Below are positions 40,982-52,735 of a DNA stretch of 64,000 nucleotides, piece by piece. The position numbers and the translations under genes are program-made. The stretch lies in assembly GCA_037178625.1 (NCBI GenBank), contig CM074138.1, positions 2,046,001 through 2,110,000 of the forward strand, written 5' to 3'. The stretch comes from Skeletonema tropicum. Lineage: Eukaryota > Bacillariophyta > Thalassiosirophyceae > Thalassiosirales > Thalassiosiraceae. The stretch's first letter is position 1, and each line of letters opens with the position of its first letter. The notes below the pieces were generated by a model, which was not told where the DNA came from, did not search any database, and saw nothing but the letters and a program-made list of their open reading frames with translations.

Positions 40982-41502
40982 GTTGGTTGAGTGCGTCTAC
41001 GAGACGTGTCGCGTTCACGTCCTTTGCTGCGTTAGCGCCGGTCTTCGGCGTATTATAGGCAATGCAGGCCGGGAGCGAGCGAAGCGAGCGACCTTACTTC
41101 TCTCTATAATCAATATATGAACCAATATCAGATAAAGTGGTATTACTATATTACCGGGAGCGAGCGAAGCGAGCGACCTTACTTCTCTCTATAATCAATA
41201 TATGAACCAATATCAGATAAAGTGGTATTACTATATTACCGAAGCGTGGATGACTACGCTTTCGAATTAACTTCTTCAGCGGATAGCAATAGTAATAGTG
41301 AGGATAGGCGGCTTTGTCGATGCAAAGTTGCGAGTCATTTAGCTCTCCCTCGTTGACACGAGTTTTCTCCTTGAATGGATACGTGTCTCTGTGGGGTCAT
41401 TCCTCGTTATCTAAAATAGGTAAGTTCGTACAATTGCTTTCCCTCAGCAAGTGTAGCTGCCGGGTAGGCAGCGGAACAAGCTGAGGGAAAGGAAGGGGAG
41501 GA
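40982..41502. other. Region between the zinc-motif gene and the Penelope-like ORFs
   Basis: It contains the 85-bp tandem repeat (41069-41238) and about 260 bp that is probably the 3' UTR of the retroelement. No ORF is supported. Confidence 0.45.
41069..41238. repeat. Two tandem copies of an 85-bp unit
   Basis: 41069-41153 and 41154-41238 appear identical. Each starts CCGGGAGCGAGCGAAGCGAG, a short self-complementary tract (gagcg-aa-gcgagc), and ends with AT-rich sequence. It lies at the 3' side of the Penelope-like element and may be its terminal repeat. Confidence 0.9.
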
Positions 41503-43490
41503 CTACGATTCTGTTGTCCTCCCCAGGTAGGTACTTACCTCCTCACCTCTGTTTTGAAAGAGGGAGGTTTGAGAGACAATATCTCCAATGTTTTTTGCTC
41601 TCTTATAGCATACTACCATCTTTTCGATTCCGATTGTGTCGCGTAGGGTGGTAGAAAGCTCCTCCTCATATATCTGTTGACAGGTTCGACTAGGGATGTA
41701 ATGAGGGTGGAATCGACCGAGTTTCAAATAGATGTTTTTGTCATTATCTGAGGTGGTAGATTCTGAGATGGCTTGGGGCAGTGGAGGTGGGTTGCAGACT
41801 TTGTAGTTTGCATTTACGAACATTCGTTTCAGTTGGTCGAAGTCCCATCCTCTGTCGAGCAAGCGTTGGAAGAATAGTCTTGCTACCTCGACATAGTCTT
41901 TTTTATCGGTGCACTGCCAATAGTATCTCTTGAGTTCGCCAAATATTACCCCTTTCATCGTGTTCCTCTGTTGAGCAGAAGATGGCAGTAGGTAGAGGTA
42001 GAGGTTCATTGGCTTTTGGTATGTCTTAGTTGAGACCATACCTTCTGGCGAAATGGAAATGATTAAGTCTAAGAAGATTCCTTTGTCGGCAGGTTCTTCA
42101 ACCTTCCAACGGAGGATTCCAAAGTCGTTGATGTCTTGCTTGAGGTCGTGAAAGCGCCTAAGGCTTCCAAGCCATAGGACAGATAGGTCATCGACGAAAC
42201 GTGCAAGGTCTTGGATTTCTTCCGAATAGCCAGGGAGGAGTCTAATTTTCTCATGCCAGCCATAGTAAAGGCCAGCGTACATGACTGCGACTGATGTATG
42301 CCACATAGTTGTTTGAAAAAGCAGTCTCCAAATTGGGTAATGTTGTTCTTCATAATAAAGCTCAGAGCTTCCAGAATAAGTTTGATGTCCGGGAAGTCGT
42401 CTGGAAGTTGGTTGTTTTCTTTCAGATGGTTGAGCCATACTCCGATGATTTCGATGCCATGATTGATAGTGATATTGTCGTACATGGCGGTAGCATCAGC
42501 AGTAATAATTTTCGTCCCTGCTGGCCATTGTTTGTTAGTCAGTCGGGCGTGATATTCTTTGCTGTCTTTGATGTTCGACGGAATAAATTGAACAAGTTTT
42601 TGCAACTCGTAGTCTAGCCACTTGCTAATACTCTCAGGTCCAGTTCCACATTTAGCGTTAACTGGTCGGAGGGCGGTAGGTGTTTTATGGACTTTTGCGG
42701 TTGCTCTGAATCTTCCTTGCCTGCTACCAGCGGCTTCATAGCACTTGTTGATGTAAATCTTGATGTGCTCTGGGATCGCTGCTGAGTTCTTGATACTGCC
42801 TACTTTATATGCCATCAAATTGAGTTGCCTCCGAAGTGCAATTCGATTGAGGTACTCATATTGGCTCTCCTTCCCAAGGAAAGCTTTGAGGCACCATCGA
42901 ATGTATACAGAACGTTCGATAATGACAGGCCCTAAATTTTTGTCTGCGAAGATAATGATCAGATTGGGGTTGTTCTTGAGGCTATATAGTACTGAGAACT
43001 CTTGTTTAGAAAGATTCGGTTGAGACCATTTACTGGCGAATTTGGCGTGCTCTTGTCTAAGTCGATCTGAGAAACGTTTGATGCCTGCTTCCACTTCTGC
43101 ATTAGCTAGGGGTGGTTCGTATCGTTCTTCTCGACTTTTCTTAAAATGTAACTTAGGGATATATGGATGTTGCGGTTTGGTTGGATCGTCTACATGAATA
43201 TTCTTCCAGTAGTTTCGATTTCTGATATCCCATCCAAAGTCACCGATGATCTCTTCAATGTTATTAGTTGGATATGGTGCGAGGATGCCGAAGTTAAGTC
43301 CTCTGCCCAGCACCTTTCTAGTTCCGATAGGGAGTTTGGTTGTTGGTTTACACAGATTGTGGAGAGTGAGATTCTTTGCCGGATTTAGCGCATGCTCCAA
43401 TGGTAGATGTTCCAGATAATTGATAAGATTTGTGTGTGGTGGGAGCGATGGATCTGCTAGGAAGCCGTCTCTTCTATGGATATTATGCAT
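41503..43490 (-). pseudogene. Reverse transcriptase of the Penelope-like element, frameshifted
   Basis: The frame from 43490 runs to about 42320 and carries the N-terminal region, IIFADKNLGPVI, RATAKVHKTPTALRPV and ITADATAMYDNIT (motif A, catalytic Asp). At QLCGI the frame must change, and 42330-41503 continues with TSVAVMYAGLYYGWHEK, RFVDDLSVLWLGSL (motif C; FVDD replaces YADD), FLDLIISI, NLYLYLLPSSAQ, LLDRGWDFDQLKRMF and YKRAKNIGDIVSQ. The residues expected between QL-G and TSVA are partly missing, so a small deletion is likely. The frame is also open upstream of 43490 into the end of ORF1, so the two may have been expressed together by frameshifting. The enzyme is probably dead in this copy. 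DNA synthesis from element RNA is the family function. Confidence 0.75.
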
Positions 43491-43552
43491 TATGATGTCA
43501 AGTTTTTGTTGGGCTAGGTTATTGTAATATCGGTCTCTTGAGGCAGTATGTC

Positions 43553-44515
43553 TTAGTTCCTTCTGCCTCCTCTTCCTCTCCCTCTGCCGCCTCCTCCTTG
43601 ATGGTTTCTTCCTCTTCCTCTTCCCCTTCCCCTTCCTGCATGGGAGTTGGGGTTGTTGTTGTTGTTGTTGGAGGATGATTCGGCATTCTTCTGCTGCTGC
43701 GAATTTGATTGCTGTCCTTGTTTCTTCGAATTCTTCTTCGATTTGTTTCTTTTGGACTGACCATTGTTTGTGGGCTTTGTATCCTGGGACGTTTTGGATT
43801 TGCCCGAAGATTTTTTTCGGCTTTCTTTCCTCCGTGCACTTTTCTGCTCTTCCGATTTCAGATTCTTCGCTACTCTAACAGTGAGCGTGTCAGCAAGCTC
43901 TTCAACAAGCTTTTCAAGGTTATCCTTGAGATCTTCAAGGTTCAGGGTGACTTGACGGTTGGCTTCCTCTTGCTTTTTTGACTTGGAACGAATTACAGCG
44001 TCTTTGTTAACGATTCGATGGATCTCTGCCTGTCTATACTCCTCCCAGAAAGGGAGGGTCATGAGGGGCCAGAGTTCAGTAAGCACGTCCTTGGTCTTAG
44101 TGATAACTGTTTTGCAGACTTCGTTGTTAGTGAGGGGATTCACTTCTGCTTCCTCCATCGTAGCATCGGCTGTATCGGGAGGGGGTTGGGTCAGGGGAGG
44201 TTCCTCCTCCGTCCCACCAGCTGTATTTGGGGGAGGTGGTTCGTCCTCCTTAGGCACGGGGACGTGGTGGAGTTCAGCGTAGGCGGCAGCAAAGGCTTCA
44301 GCTGATTTGAACTGGTATTTTGCAGCATCTTCATCCATCATATTGGTGGCAATGTATTCCATCGCCGCAGCATTTCCCAATTGTACATCAGTAACGTCGG
44401 CGGGGACGCATTTCAATTCAAGTAGTTCAACTCTCACACGTTCATTATTAGCTATGTCAATAGCTAGCTCATGAATTGATTGGGAAACGCCGCGGCACAG
44501 AGGTGCCGTTTTCAA
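43553..44515 (-). CDS. ORF1 of the Penelope-like element, RG-rich
   Basis: 320 aa, single ORF. The N-terminal half is helical (SQSIHELAIDIANNERVRVE, AAMEYIATNMMDEDAAKYQF). A Pro/Glu linker and a coiled-coil-like segment (VTLNLEDLKDNLEKLVEELA) lead to a Lys/Ser/Gln/Asn-rich region and a terminal run of Arg-Gly repeats (RGRGRGRG...RGRGGRRN). RG-rich tails bind RNA, so a Gag-like packaging role is inferred. The ORF is intact, in contrast to the RT. Confidence 0.6.
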   Translation of the reverse strand: MKTAPLCRGVSQSIHELAIDIANNERVRVELLELKCVPADVTDVQLGNAAAMEYIATNMMDEDAAKYQFKSAEAFAAAYAELHHVPVPKEDEPPPPNTAGGTEEEPPLTQPPPDTADATMEEAEVNPLTNNEVCKTVITKTKDVLTELWPLMTLPFWEEYRQAEIHRIVNKDAVIRSKSKKQEEANRQVTLNLEDLKDNLEKLVEELADTLTVRVAKNLKSEEQKSARRKESRKKSSGKSKTSQDTKPTNNGQSKRNKSKKNSKKQGQQSNSQQQKNAESSSNNNNNNPNSHAGRGRGRGRGRNHQGGGGRGRGRGGRRN

Positions 44516-44594
44516 GATGGTTGGGATACTTATTGTGTGATGAGTCGTTACTTAGGAGAAAATAAGTAGTAGTGACTGTTTAGTACTATGACTC

Positions 44595-44666
44595 ACTTCT
44601 CTTCTTCCAAGACTAATTATGTAGTTCTCCACTTCTCTTATTCCAAGACTAATTATGTAGTTCTCC
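44595..44666. repeat. Two tandem copies of a 36-bp unit
   Basis: 44595-44630 and 44631-44666 agree at 35 of 36 bases (acttctctt-ttccaagact...). It lies between the Penelope-like element and the wall-type gene, perhaps within that gene's promoter. Confidence 0.9.
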
Positions 44667-44889
44667 AAAACGGTTCCCGTGCCAAAACCAAACGAGTACT
44701 ATACTGCTCTAGTTATTCCCTTGCTGCCTGCCTGCGACGTCATGCACAAGCCACCACGCATGTCGACTTCCGACTTTTCTGAACCGCCAATAGCCCCTAA
44801 GTACATACAACCCACAACCCAACAGCAACAGAAGCGCATCACAAATTGCAATCAAGATAATCATCATCATCACATTCAACGAGAAGAAA

Positions 44890-47490
44890 ATGAGCATGAG
44901 GTCTTTCTATTTTTACGTTGTTCTCGCTGCCGCAGCCGTGTTATCAACTCCGGCGTCATCTATTACTCCTTCTCCTACTCAATCTCAAATTCCGTCTTCT
45001 GACCCGTCCTCAATACCATCGTCTCAACCTTCCTCGGAGCCATCATCAGATCCGTCGTCACAACCATCTTCAATCCCATCATCACAGCCATCTTCTGATC
45101 CTTCCAGTGAGCCTTCGTCAATGCCTTCTTCGGTCCCATCATCACAGCCATCATCGATTCCAAGTACGACTCCCTCAGAAGAGCCAAGTGGAAGCCCATC
45201 GGAAGAGCCTTCATCTGAGCCAAGCGCAGAACCATCTTCACAACCGTCTTCGGAACCCAGTGGAAGTCCTTCAGAAGTGCCGAGCAGTGTCCCGTCATCC
45301 GAGCCATCGTCTATTCCCAGCGCAATGCCTTCTGACATGCCAAGCGGTGTTCCTTCCTCACAACCTTCTACTAGTGAGCCTTCGTCAAAGCCTTCTTCGG
45401 TCCCATCATCACAGCCATCTGCTCAGCCATCATCGATTCCAAGTACGACTCCCTCAGAAGAGCCAAGTGGAAGCCCATCGGAAGAGCCTTCATCTGAGCC
45501 AAGCGCAGAACCATCTTCACAACCGTCTTCAGAACCCAGTGGAAGTCCTTCAGAAGTGCCGAGCAGTGTCCCGTCATCCGAGCCATCGTCTATTCCCAGC
45601 GCAATGCCTTCTGACATGCCAAGCGGTGTTCCTTCCTCACAACCTTCTAGTGAGCCTTCGTCAAAGCCTTCTTTGGTCCCATCATCACAGCCATCTGCTC
45701 AGCCATCATCGATTCCAAGTACGACTCCCTCAGAAGAGCCAAGTGGAAGCCCATCGGAAGAGCCTTCATCTGAGCCAAGCGCAGAACCATCTTCACAACC
45801 GTCTTCGGAACCTAGTGGAAGTCCTTCAGAAGTGCCGAGCAGTGTCCCGTCATCCGAGCCATCGTCTATTCCCAGCGCAATGCCTTCTGACATGCCAAGC
45901 GGTGTTCCTTCCTCACAACCTTCTAGCGAGCCTTCGTCAAAGCCTTCTTTGGTCCCATCATCACAGCCATCTGCTCAGCCATCATCGATTCCAAGTACGA
46001 CTCCCTCGGATGAACCAAGTGGAAGCCCATCAGAAGAGCCTTCATCTGAGCCAAGCGCAGAACCATCTTCACAACCGTCTTCGGAACCTAGTGGAAGTCC
46101 TTCAGAAGTGCCGAGCAGTGTCCCGTCATCCGAGCCATCGTCTATTCCCAGCGCAATGCCTTCTGACATGCCAAGCGGTGTTCCTTCCTCACAACCTTCT
46201 AGCGAGCCTTCGTCAAAGCCTTCTTTGGTCCCATCATCACAGCCATCTGCTCAGCCATCATCGATTCCAAGTACGACTCCCTCGGATGAGCCAAGTGGAA
46301 GCCCATCGGAAGAGCCTTCATCTGAGCCCAGCGCAATGCCTTCTGACATGCCAAGTGATGTTCCTTCCTCACAACCTTCTAGCGAGCCTTCTAGCGAGCC
46401 TTCCTCTTCCTCTCAGCCTTCCAGTGAGCCTTCCTCTCAACCTTCAATTAGCAAGCCACCTTCTGCCATGCCATCTTGCTCGCCTTCCTCCATGCCTACA
46501 GAGTCGCCCTCAAAGCCACCTGGTGTCAATCTATTCTATCCTGATTGGACTCAAGGCAATAATGGCTGCAGGTAAGAAAGAATCATTTGTCTACACGAGC
46601 GCAAAGTTGACTTTCAGGTTCAGCTGCATTCTGCAATCCAACATCCCAAGTCCTCACATTCTCTTCATTTATTCTTATTCTATTCTAACCCTGTAGGAAT
46701 GACGGAGATGAACCCAGTCATATGGCGGTGAATCCCACAGATTGGCTCTCTAGTACAATGGAAGCTTGCTGCCGGAAATTCTTCGGTGGGTTCAACTTTG
46801 ATAAGTGCATGGGAAGGTATCCTCCAGACCATGACAATTGTAATGTCATGTTGCATTACCCTGATTGGGATGGAGCTAATGAAGGCTGCGCGAGTGATGG
46901 TAAGCAACGATTATTGCTCGATTTAGATTGCATGTGCACAACTTGTTGAATGATTTCTCACACACATCTTCCTGTGTAATCGTAATCGTATACAACAAAC
47001 ACAAACAGGCCTAGAACCCTATTACATGCTGAGAAACGCTCAATACTTCTTATCCAACACAAGAGAAGAGTGCTGCAAGAAGTTCTACGAGTGGGACTAT
47101 TATGGCTGTACTGGGACGAAACCACCTTCGAGTGGTGATTACTACCCCGATTGGTCAGGAGCAAGAAGTTCCTCTTCTAATTCTTGTCTAAATGATGAGA
47201 AGATGCCCATGTACATGCTGAACAGTCCAACTTGGTATTTGTCATCCACGCTCAAAGAATGCTGTGAGAAACACTTCTTTTGGGACTTCATCAACTGCAT
47301 GGGTACTGAGGTTGAAGGGAGCAACAAGTGGTATGTGAAATACGCGGCCTCGACGTGCGTCCAAGACTGTGTTGGGGCGTCGCCTTGTGGTGGTATTGCG
47401 GAGTCGTGGGATGAGGTCTTTGATAACAAAAAAGAGTGCTGCAATAAGAAGATGTGGTATGATAGTAAGTGCATGAGCAACAGCAACTAA
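44890..47490 (+). CDS. Secreted Pro/Ser-repeat protein with Cys-rich YPDW tail, likely cell-wall associated
   Basis: Exons 44890-46571, 46697-46899 and 47009-47490 (introns of 125 and 109 bp, GTAAG...TAG/CAG) give 788 aa. A signal peptide ([22 protein letters not shown]) precedes about 500 residues of PSS-E/Q/D-PSS repeats, which include a 92-residue higher-order unit encoded by 276-bp DNA repeats. The C-terminal 250 residues hold at least three copies of a Cys-rich module: YPDW, then C-ND, then P-M-----W-LSST--ECC-K-F--D---CMG. The PSS repeats look like O-glycosylated or phosphorylated stalks of diatom extracellular proteins, and the YPDW/CC module is common in such proteins in Thalassiosirales. 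A cell-wall or mucilage role is inferred. Splice sites keep the Cys module in frame. Confidence 0.82.
45156..46370 (+). repeat. 276-bp higher-order coding repeat, four and a half copies
   Basis: The mark gattccaagtacgactcc recurs at 45156, 45435, 45711, 45987 and 46263, that is 279 then 276, 276 and 276 bp apart. Later copies are nearly identical in DNA, including silent positions, which shows recent unequal exchange within the gene. The last copy is cut short. Allele length is probably variable. Confidence 0.92.
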
Positions 47491-49684
47491 GTGCCATGAA
47501 TTGTATAGGTATAGATATACTAAGTTAGGAAAGAAGTAGATATTTGTGTTGCGACACCCACTTCGTCTTTTACTTTCACCAAGTCCAAGTCCACAAATAA
47601 TAATAATGATTAATGATATAGCAGAAATTTTAAAGTACACGTTAATGTTAGCTCGCTAGAGGCGAAATTATGACTTGACTAACCAACATCAACATGTATC
47701 TGCTTCCTCAGAGTTATGTTCCTGCATTACAACATACTGTCTCCACAGCTATGTTTCTCAGATTGCACTCAAGTTTACGTCCACCAAGTCCAGTGATGCA
47801 TTCCTCGAATGCAACGAACTGGTTCACTACTGTATGTATTAAGTAGTTTGAGACAACTTTTGTGGGCAACCTTGACCTGGATTATCTTTCCCTGATCCAC
47901 ATGTCTGTCCGCCTATCTCAGAAAGATCCACGTGGAGATTTAGCCTCTTTTGCGCCGATGCGATTGATGTCAAAAAAGAAGCCGCCCCCTCAAAAATTGG
48001 ATAAATACCATGTCAACCAATCATACGGCCGGCGGGCCGGCAACTCTAAAGACGCTCAGACCAAAAAGAATTGAAATATAAACGGGTGACACATCTCATT
48101 CGCCAGCTTTTGGGCTCCTTCAGACATGTCAACCCATGAAAAAGCATATTTGTACGCCCACACGAGAGGATCTTTTGCAATGAACGCATTCCACAACGTT
48201 ACATCATCACAACGACAACGTTACATGCAGGTTACATGCCTGCACCTCGGCACGGCAAAGCCGGAGCCACCCGAAGACGCATTCAATCTTCAAGGTTCTG
48301 AAAGCTTGTGCATAAAAGACTGTTTTTGAGGACGTTGTTAGAACACGAAGTAGTAAGGGCAATTCTCATCGTTTAGTTCTACAATATTACGTTGAGTGAT
48401 TTGCACCGAATTCGGCTACACTCGTGAGGTGATGACAATAGTCGTAAAGCAAGGCAACAATCAACGAGGAAGTGCATGGGATTATGAATACCGATGGCAG
48501 AGACGGCATTTTCATTTTTGCAATAAATACGTAACAATTTTGTGTGCAGTGCAGGTAGTTAGTTGCCTACGATACCAAATACAATAAGAGATGTCTCTCG
48601 TCAGAACAGGAAATAAATCGAATTCATGTGGATATAGATGTAATAAAGAGAGATTGAATCCGTTGGTACGACCATTATGTTTAAGCTGATCAACAACCAA
48701 GCAAGTTGCAAAAAAAAGAGAAACAATTGCCAAGGATGGGGCAAAGCGCAATACCTAGTGCTATATTATTTTATTGGACAGAGGTCAGAGTGCCGAACTT
48801 ATGCTGCAATATGAGCATCTATTTCGAGCTGACCATCCCTGTTGAGACAGCAAGTGTGTTTGAACCGAGCAAGACTGGCACTGTGTGAGCGTCTTACCAA
48901 AAGAGGGCAAAAAGAAAGCGAAGGCTACTGATGAGGTCTTAAGTATGCTCTGGAGAGAAAAGCTCTCAAAAGAAACAGAAATTGAATGAAAGAAAAGAAA
49001 GGATACAATGTGTGCAACAAATTACGGATACAAAATCAATGAGCAGATAATCTTCGCAACAAGCTTCTGTCCCGACAATCAGGCCAAGTTACACAAACAC
49101 AATTAAGGTACCTACATAAGACTCTCTCTTTGTCGCCAAGAGGGACTCAAACAATACATGAGATAATTGTAATAATATTTCGTATATAGCGTTTGGCTCA
49201 ATTCTAGATCTGCAATGCTCGCTTTGCTCGCATTTGGCTCGCTTTGCTCGCAATTAATTCTTTTCCCCCCGAAAGAAAATCTCTCTTCCCCCCGCTCTTT
49301 TGTAAATAAGTAGCTGGCTGGCTGGATTGAATGATGCATGATGCATGATGCATGATGCTCAAGGCTGTGAAGAAGGTAGTGCCGCTTGCGTGGTTGACAA
49401 CTTGAAGCTATGAAGAGACATCCATCTCAAACACCAGAAAACATATTCAAATCTATTTGCAAATAAAGCACGTCTGTTGGCCAAAGATGTGCACGATGGC
49501 GAAAAAAACCAACCGTCACATTCACGCACATAACATAACGTTGACATTGAATCTTGCACCAGAAGTATAGTCATAGTCACTGGTGGACCGATTACTTATC
49601 TGCTACTGAATGAATTGATTGCATATCTCATGCAGTCAGACAACAGTTTCAAAATAATAATTGCAAACAATAATCAAGAGAAGA
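47491..49684. other. 2.2-kb intergenic region
   Basis: A distant relative of the 88-bp dispersed repeat lies near 47617-47672. Around 49206-49256 ctcgctttgctcgca recurs, and at 49324-49350 an ATGATGC-like unit is repeated. An ORF at 47901-48074 (57 codons, Lys/Gln-rich) has no recognisable content. The last 200 bp should hold the promoter of the PH-domain gene. Confidence 0.4.
47617..47672 (-). repeat. Diverged copy of the 88-bp dispersed repeat
   Basis: gaaattttaaagtac and gaggcgaaattat match the cores of 27303-27390, while the middle differs. It lies 130 bp after the wall-type gene. Confidence 0.5.
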
Positions 49685-52600
49685 ATGAGTTCCCCATCTA
49701 CTAACCAAACTACACCCGATACCGTCACCGCTTCACCTACAGCAACGGCAGCGGCGGCACTAAATTCTCCCAACGCTTTCAACAGATCACCCTCCGTGTG
49801 CAGTCAAGATTCTCGTTCCATCACCGGCGGCGGTGGCGGCGGCGGAGGGGCAGCAAGCATCAACACGACCGGCAGCGGCAGTGTCACGGGCAGTCCGTTA
49901 TCGCTATCAACACCTCGAGATTTGCATCATTTGCAACAACCACAATTAGTCACGACGAATAATAATTTACCACCGCCTGCTGCTCCGTCTGCTGCGGCAA
50001 TGAGTGCCGCCAAGTCCGCCGCTTTGGCAGCTACTACTACTACTGCTAGCGGCGGCAGTGGTGGTGGCAAAGTGCTCCCTCCGCCGTGGCCAGAATCATC
50101 ACCACCCACCGCCGCTAGCAGTAGCACGGCTGCGGCTGCCTACAACACTACTTCTTCAACTGCAACTGCCCCTGCCCCCACGAAGACTTCCTCCTCACAA
50201 ACCACTACCACAAATAATCCACTCCCGGCAATACCAATTTTACGAAATAACTCTCAAAATTCCGCCAACAGTTCCGCAGCCACCACCATGCCCGGATTGA
50301 CGCATTCCATTTCATTAACGGCTTCGACGGAGGATCTGTCGGGGGCTGCTTCGTCGTCCAATACTACGAATACTACTATCAAGTCGCCAACAGCGGCTGC
50401 TGCTGCTGCTGCTGCTGCTGCTGCGACAGTAATTTCCACGGGGACCAATACTACTAATAATAATAATAATGTGGAGAGCTCGGTATTATTAGGTCTGGAA
50501 GAATTGGAACGACAGCAGGCGGATGCAGAAGAGAAAAGGAAGGCAGAGTTATGGAAGGCTGAAATGACCATGAAGCAACAGCAACAACAACAACAACAAG
50601 TGCAGCAACATTCTCAAGGAGGGGGAAATAATGACGGAAACAATCGAAGGAGTTTACCACCATTGGCACCAGCTCCATCCAGTGGTCCTGCGAAATTTAA
50701 TGCTCCCATGATGTTTTCGTCTCAACAACAACAGCAGCAACAACAACAACATCAATTTATGTTGCAGCAACAACATCAACAATATGCAACCAATCCAAAT
50801 CAATTACCACCACCCCCACCACAACAACAATATCACTATCCAACACATCAATTCCAGCATCCACCACCACAACAACATCATCATCAACAACATCCACCAC
50901 AACCACGATCATCACCACCCAATGTACCTACCCAAATTCATCTTACCTCCCTTAACAACAACATGGAATCCGATGATACCACTGCATTATCTTCGATTGA
51001 AAATCGTTCCAAGGAGGAAGATGCGGTATCTTCGTCCAATACTGCACAACAGCAACAGCAGCAGCAGTCAACTCAGGGAGGAGGAGGGGGAGGGGCGGGA
51101 AGTATGAAACGTATAGCAAGTATTGAAAAAATTCAAAAGAGTGCACAGAATACATTTCGGAGGTTTCGTAGTTGGAGTCAGGGGGGTGGATTGACATCTT
51201 CCGATGGTGCTGGTGGTGGTAATGGGGGTGGTGGATACGATGAAGAAAAAAAATCACGATCCATGTCACTCAGTAATTCCCCTCCTCCTCCACCACCACC
51301 ACCATCCTCTTCTTCTCGTCAACCAACACCCAATACACCCGGATTAAATCCCCCCACACCGACCAAATCACTTCCCCCCCACACCCACCCCCCACAACAA
51401 CCACCAACAACACATCGTCGTCCATCCACATCACAAACCTCCACACAACAAGAACCCTACCTAGACGAAGATGAATTAACACCCCTCATTTATGGATATT
51501 TGCACAAGTTGGGACGGAATGGACATTGGCAGAAACGATTCTTTGAAACGAATGGGGAGAGGTTGACGTATTATAAGAGTGGGAAGAGGAGGAAGGTTTT
51601 GGCTACTTTGGATTTGTACAAGGTGAGCGTTTTTTTTATTGTATTTGTTGTTGTTTTTGTTGGTTTGTTGTTGCTTTATTTTGCCAAATGTAAACACTGA
51701 CGTTTTCGGATGTATTATTTTCTATTCTATCATTTTCATCATCAACAACAACAACAATACACACAGGTGGGAGAAATTGCCATTGACAAAACCGACCCAG
51801 ACGAATGCACCTTCACCATCCAAGTGTCCAATCGTCCCTACTACCTCCGTGCCGAGGACAAGGCTCGATGCAACGATTGGGTAATTATCCTCAATCGTGC
51901 CCGTGAGGCACGTCATGGATGGGGGAATATCCAATTGGTCAACCCTACAATAATGGACAATGACAATGTTGTTGTCGGAGGTGGCGGTGGAGGAGGAGGA
52001 GGACGTAGTCAAGCGGGAAGTCATGATGAATTTGGACCATGTATTGTTATTTCGGCATTGAGGCCACGTACCCAGGCGGTGAATTATGGGGATGTGGATG
52101 CAGTACTCCCTCCCGATTTGTTATCGGCGGGGGGAGGTGGTGGTGTGGGTGGTAGTGGTGAGGAACAACAGGAGCAGATTGAAGTTATGGATGGGAGGGA
52201 TGTTAATCCGCAGTTGTTGATGATGCAACAGCAACAGCAGCAGTATCATCATCATATGGAGGAGGAGGAACAGCAGCAGCAGGGTGGACGACCAGTTGTG
52301 GTGAAGTGGCAGAAGCGTCATTCGGCAATCCATCATCTTAGTATGAGATTGGTGAATTGGGCACGATCTATTACGTCCAATGCAGATGCGTGCCGTAGGC
52401 ATAAGGATGTCGTCGTTGTTCCCGCTCATGTCATGAGAAGTATGATGATGTCGCAATCGGCAGGTGGCATTGGTGGAGAAGAGACGGGAATCGGTGGTGG
52501 TGGAGTTGGTGGTGGACCAATCAGAGCGGCTATCGCTGCAGAGGCATCGGCGGTCCCTACCCCTGGCGGTATCAACGTTTCCCGTCCGTCCTTATCAGGA

Positions 52601-52735
52601 GCGCCGAAAGGATTGCAAGACGTTGTCGAAGAAACGCCGTCAGCTGAAGCCGGTGAAAACAGTGAACGAGAAAGAAAACGAACTGAAAGTAGTGAGTCAA
52701 CTGCTGGAGGAATGGGTTCAAGTCAATATGTGTAG
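49685..52735 (+). CDS. PH-domain protein with long low-complexity tracts
   Basis: Exons 49685-51622 and 51767-52735, with a 144-bp intron (GTGAGC...CACAG) inside the PH domain, give 968 aa from the first ATG; codons before 49685 are in frame but lack an ATG. The first 590 residues are mostly Ser/Thr/Ala/Gly-rich sequence with poly-Ala, poly-Gln, His-Gln-Pro and poly-Pro runs. A short conserved-looking basic segment (MKRIASIEKIQKSAQNTFRR) lies near residue 475. The PH domain (about 600-710) reads LIYGYLHKLGRNGHWQKRFF, LTYYKSGKRRKVLATLDLYK, then after the intron VGEIAIDKTDP, FTIQVSNRPYYLRAED and WVIILNRARE with the invariant Trp. PH domains bind phosphoinositides or proteins; membrane-linked signalling or trafficking is inferred. 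The tail has further Gln/Gly runs. Confidence 0.8.

Larger units (their letters stand above)
41069..44560 (-). mobile_element. Penelope-like retroelement with RG-rich ORF1 and RT, no GIY-YIG seen
   Basis: On the minus strand an RG-rich ORF1 (44515-43553) is followed by an RT gene (43490-41503) broken by one frameshift near 42320, then about 260 bp and the 85-bp tandem repeat. RT wording (ATAKVHKTPTALRPV, TADATAMYDNI, FVDDLSVLWLG, a thumb-like tail with YKRAKNIGDIV) fits Penelope-like elements. There is no LTR pair, and no endonuclease motif (GIY-YIG or APE) in the frames read. The outer borders are guesses. Confidence 0.65.

Noticed and set aside
41240..41500. Hammerhead ribozyme in the Penelope-like element ends
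   Set aside because: I looked for the CTGATGA and GAAA cores on both strands of the flanks and did not find a matching pair.
44918..46696. 592-codon frame rich in His/Leu/Arg on the plus strand over the wall-type gene, and several minus frames there
   Set aside because: They are shadows of the low-complexity Pro/Ser repeats. The Cys-rich tail and splice sites fit only the PSS frame.
49661..49684. Start of the PH-domain gene at 49661
   Set aside because: That codon is TTG; the ATG at 49685 is in frame and preferred.
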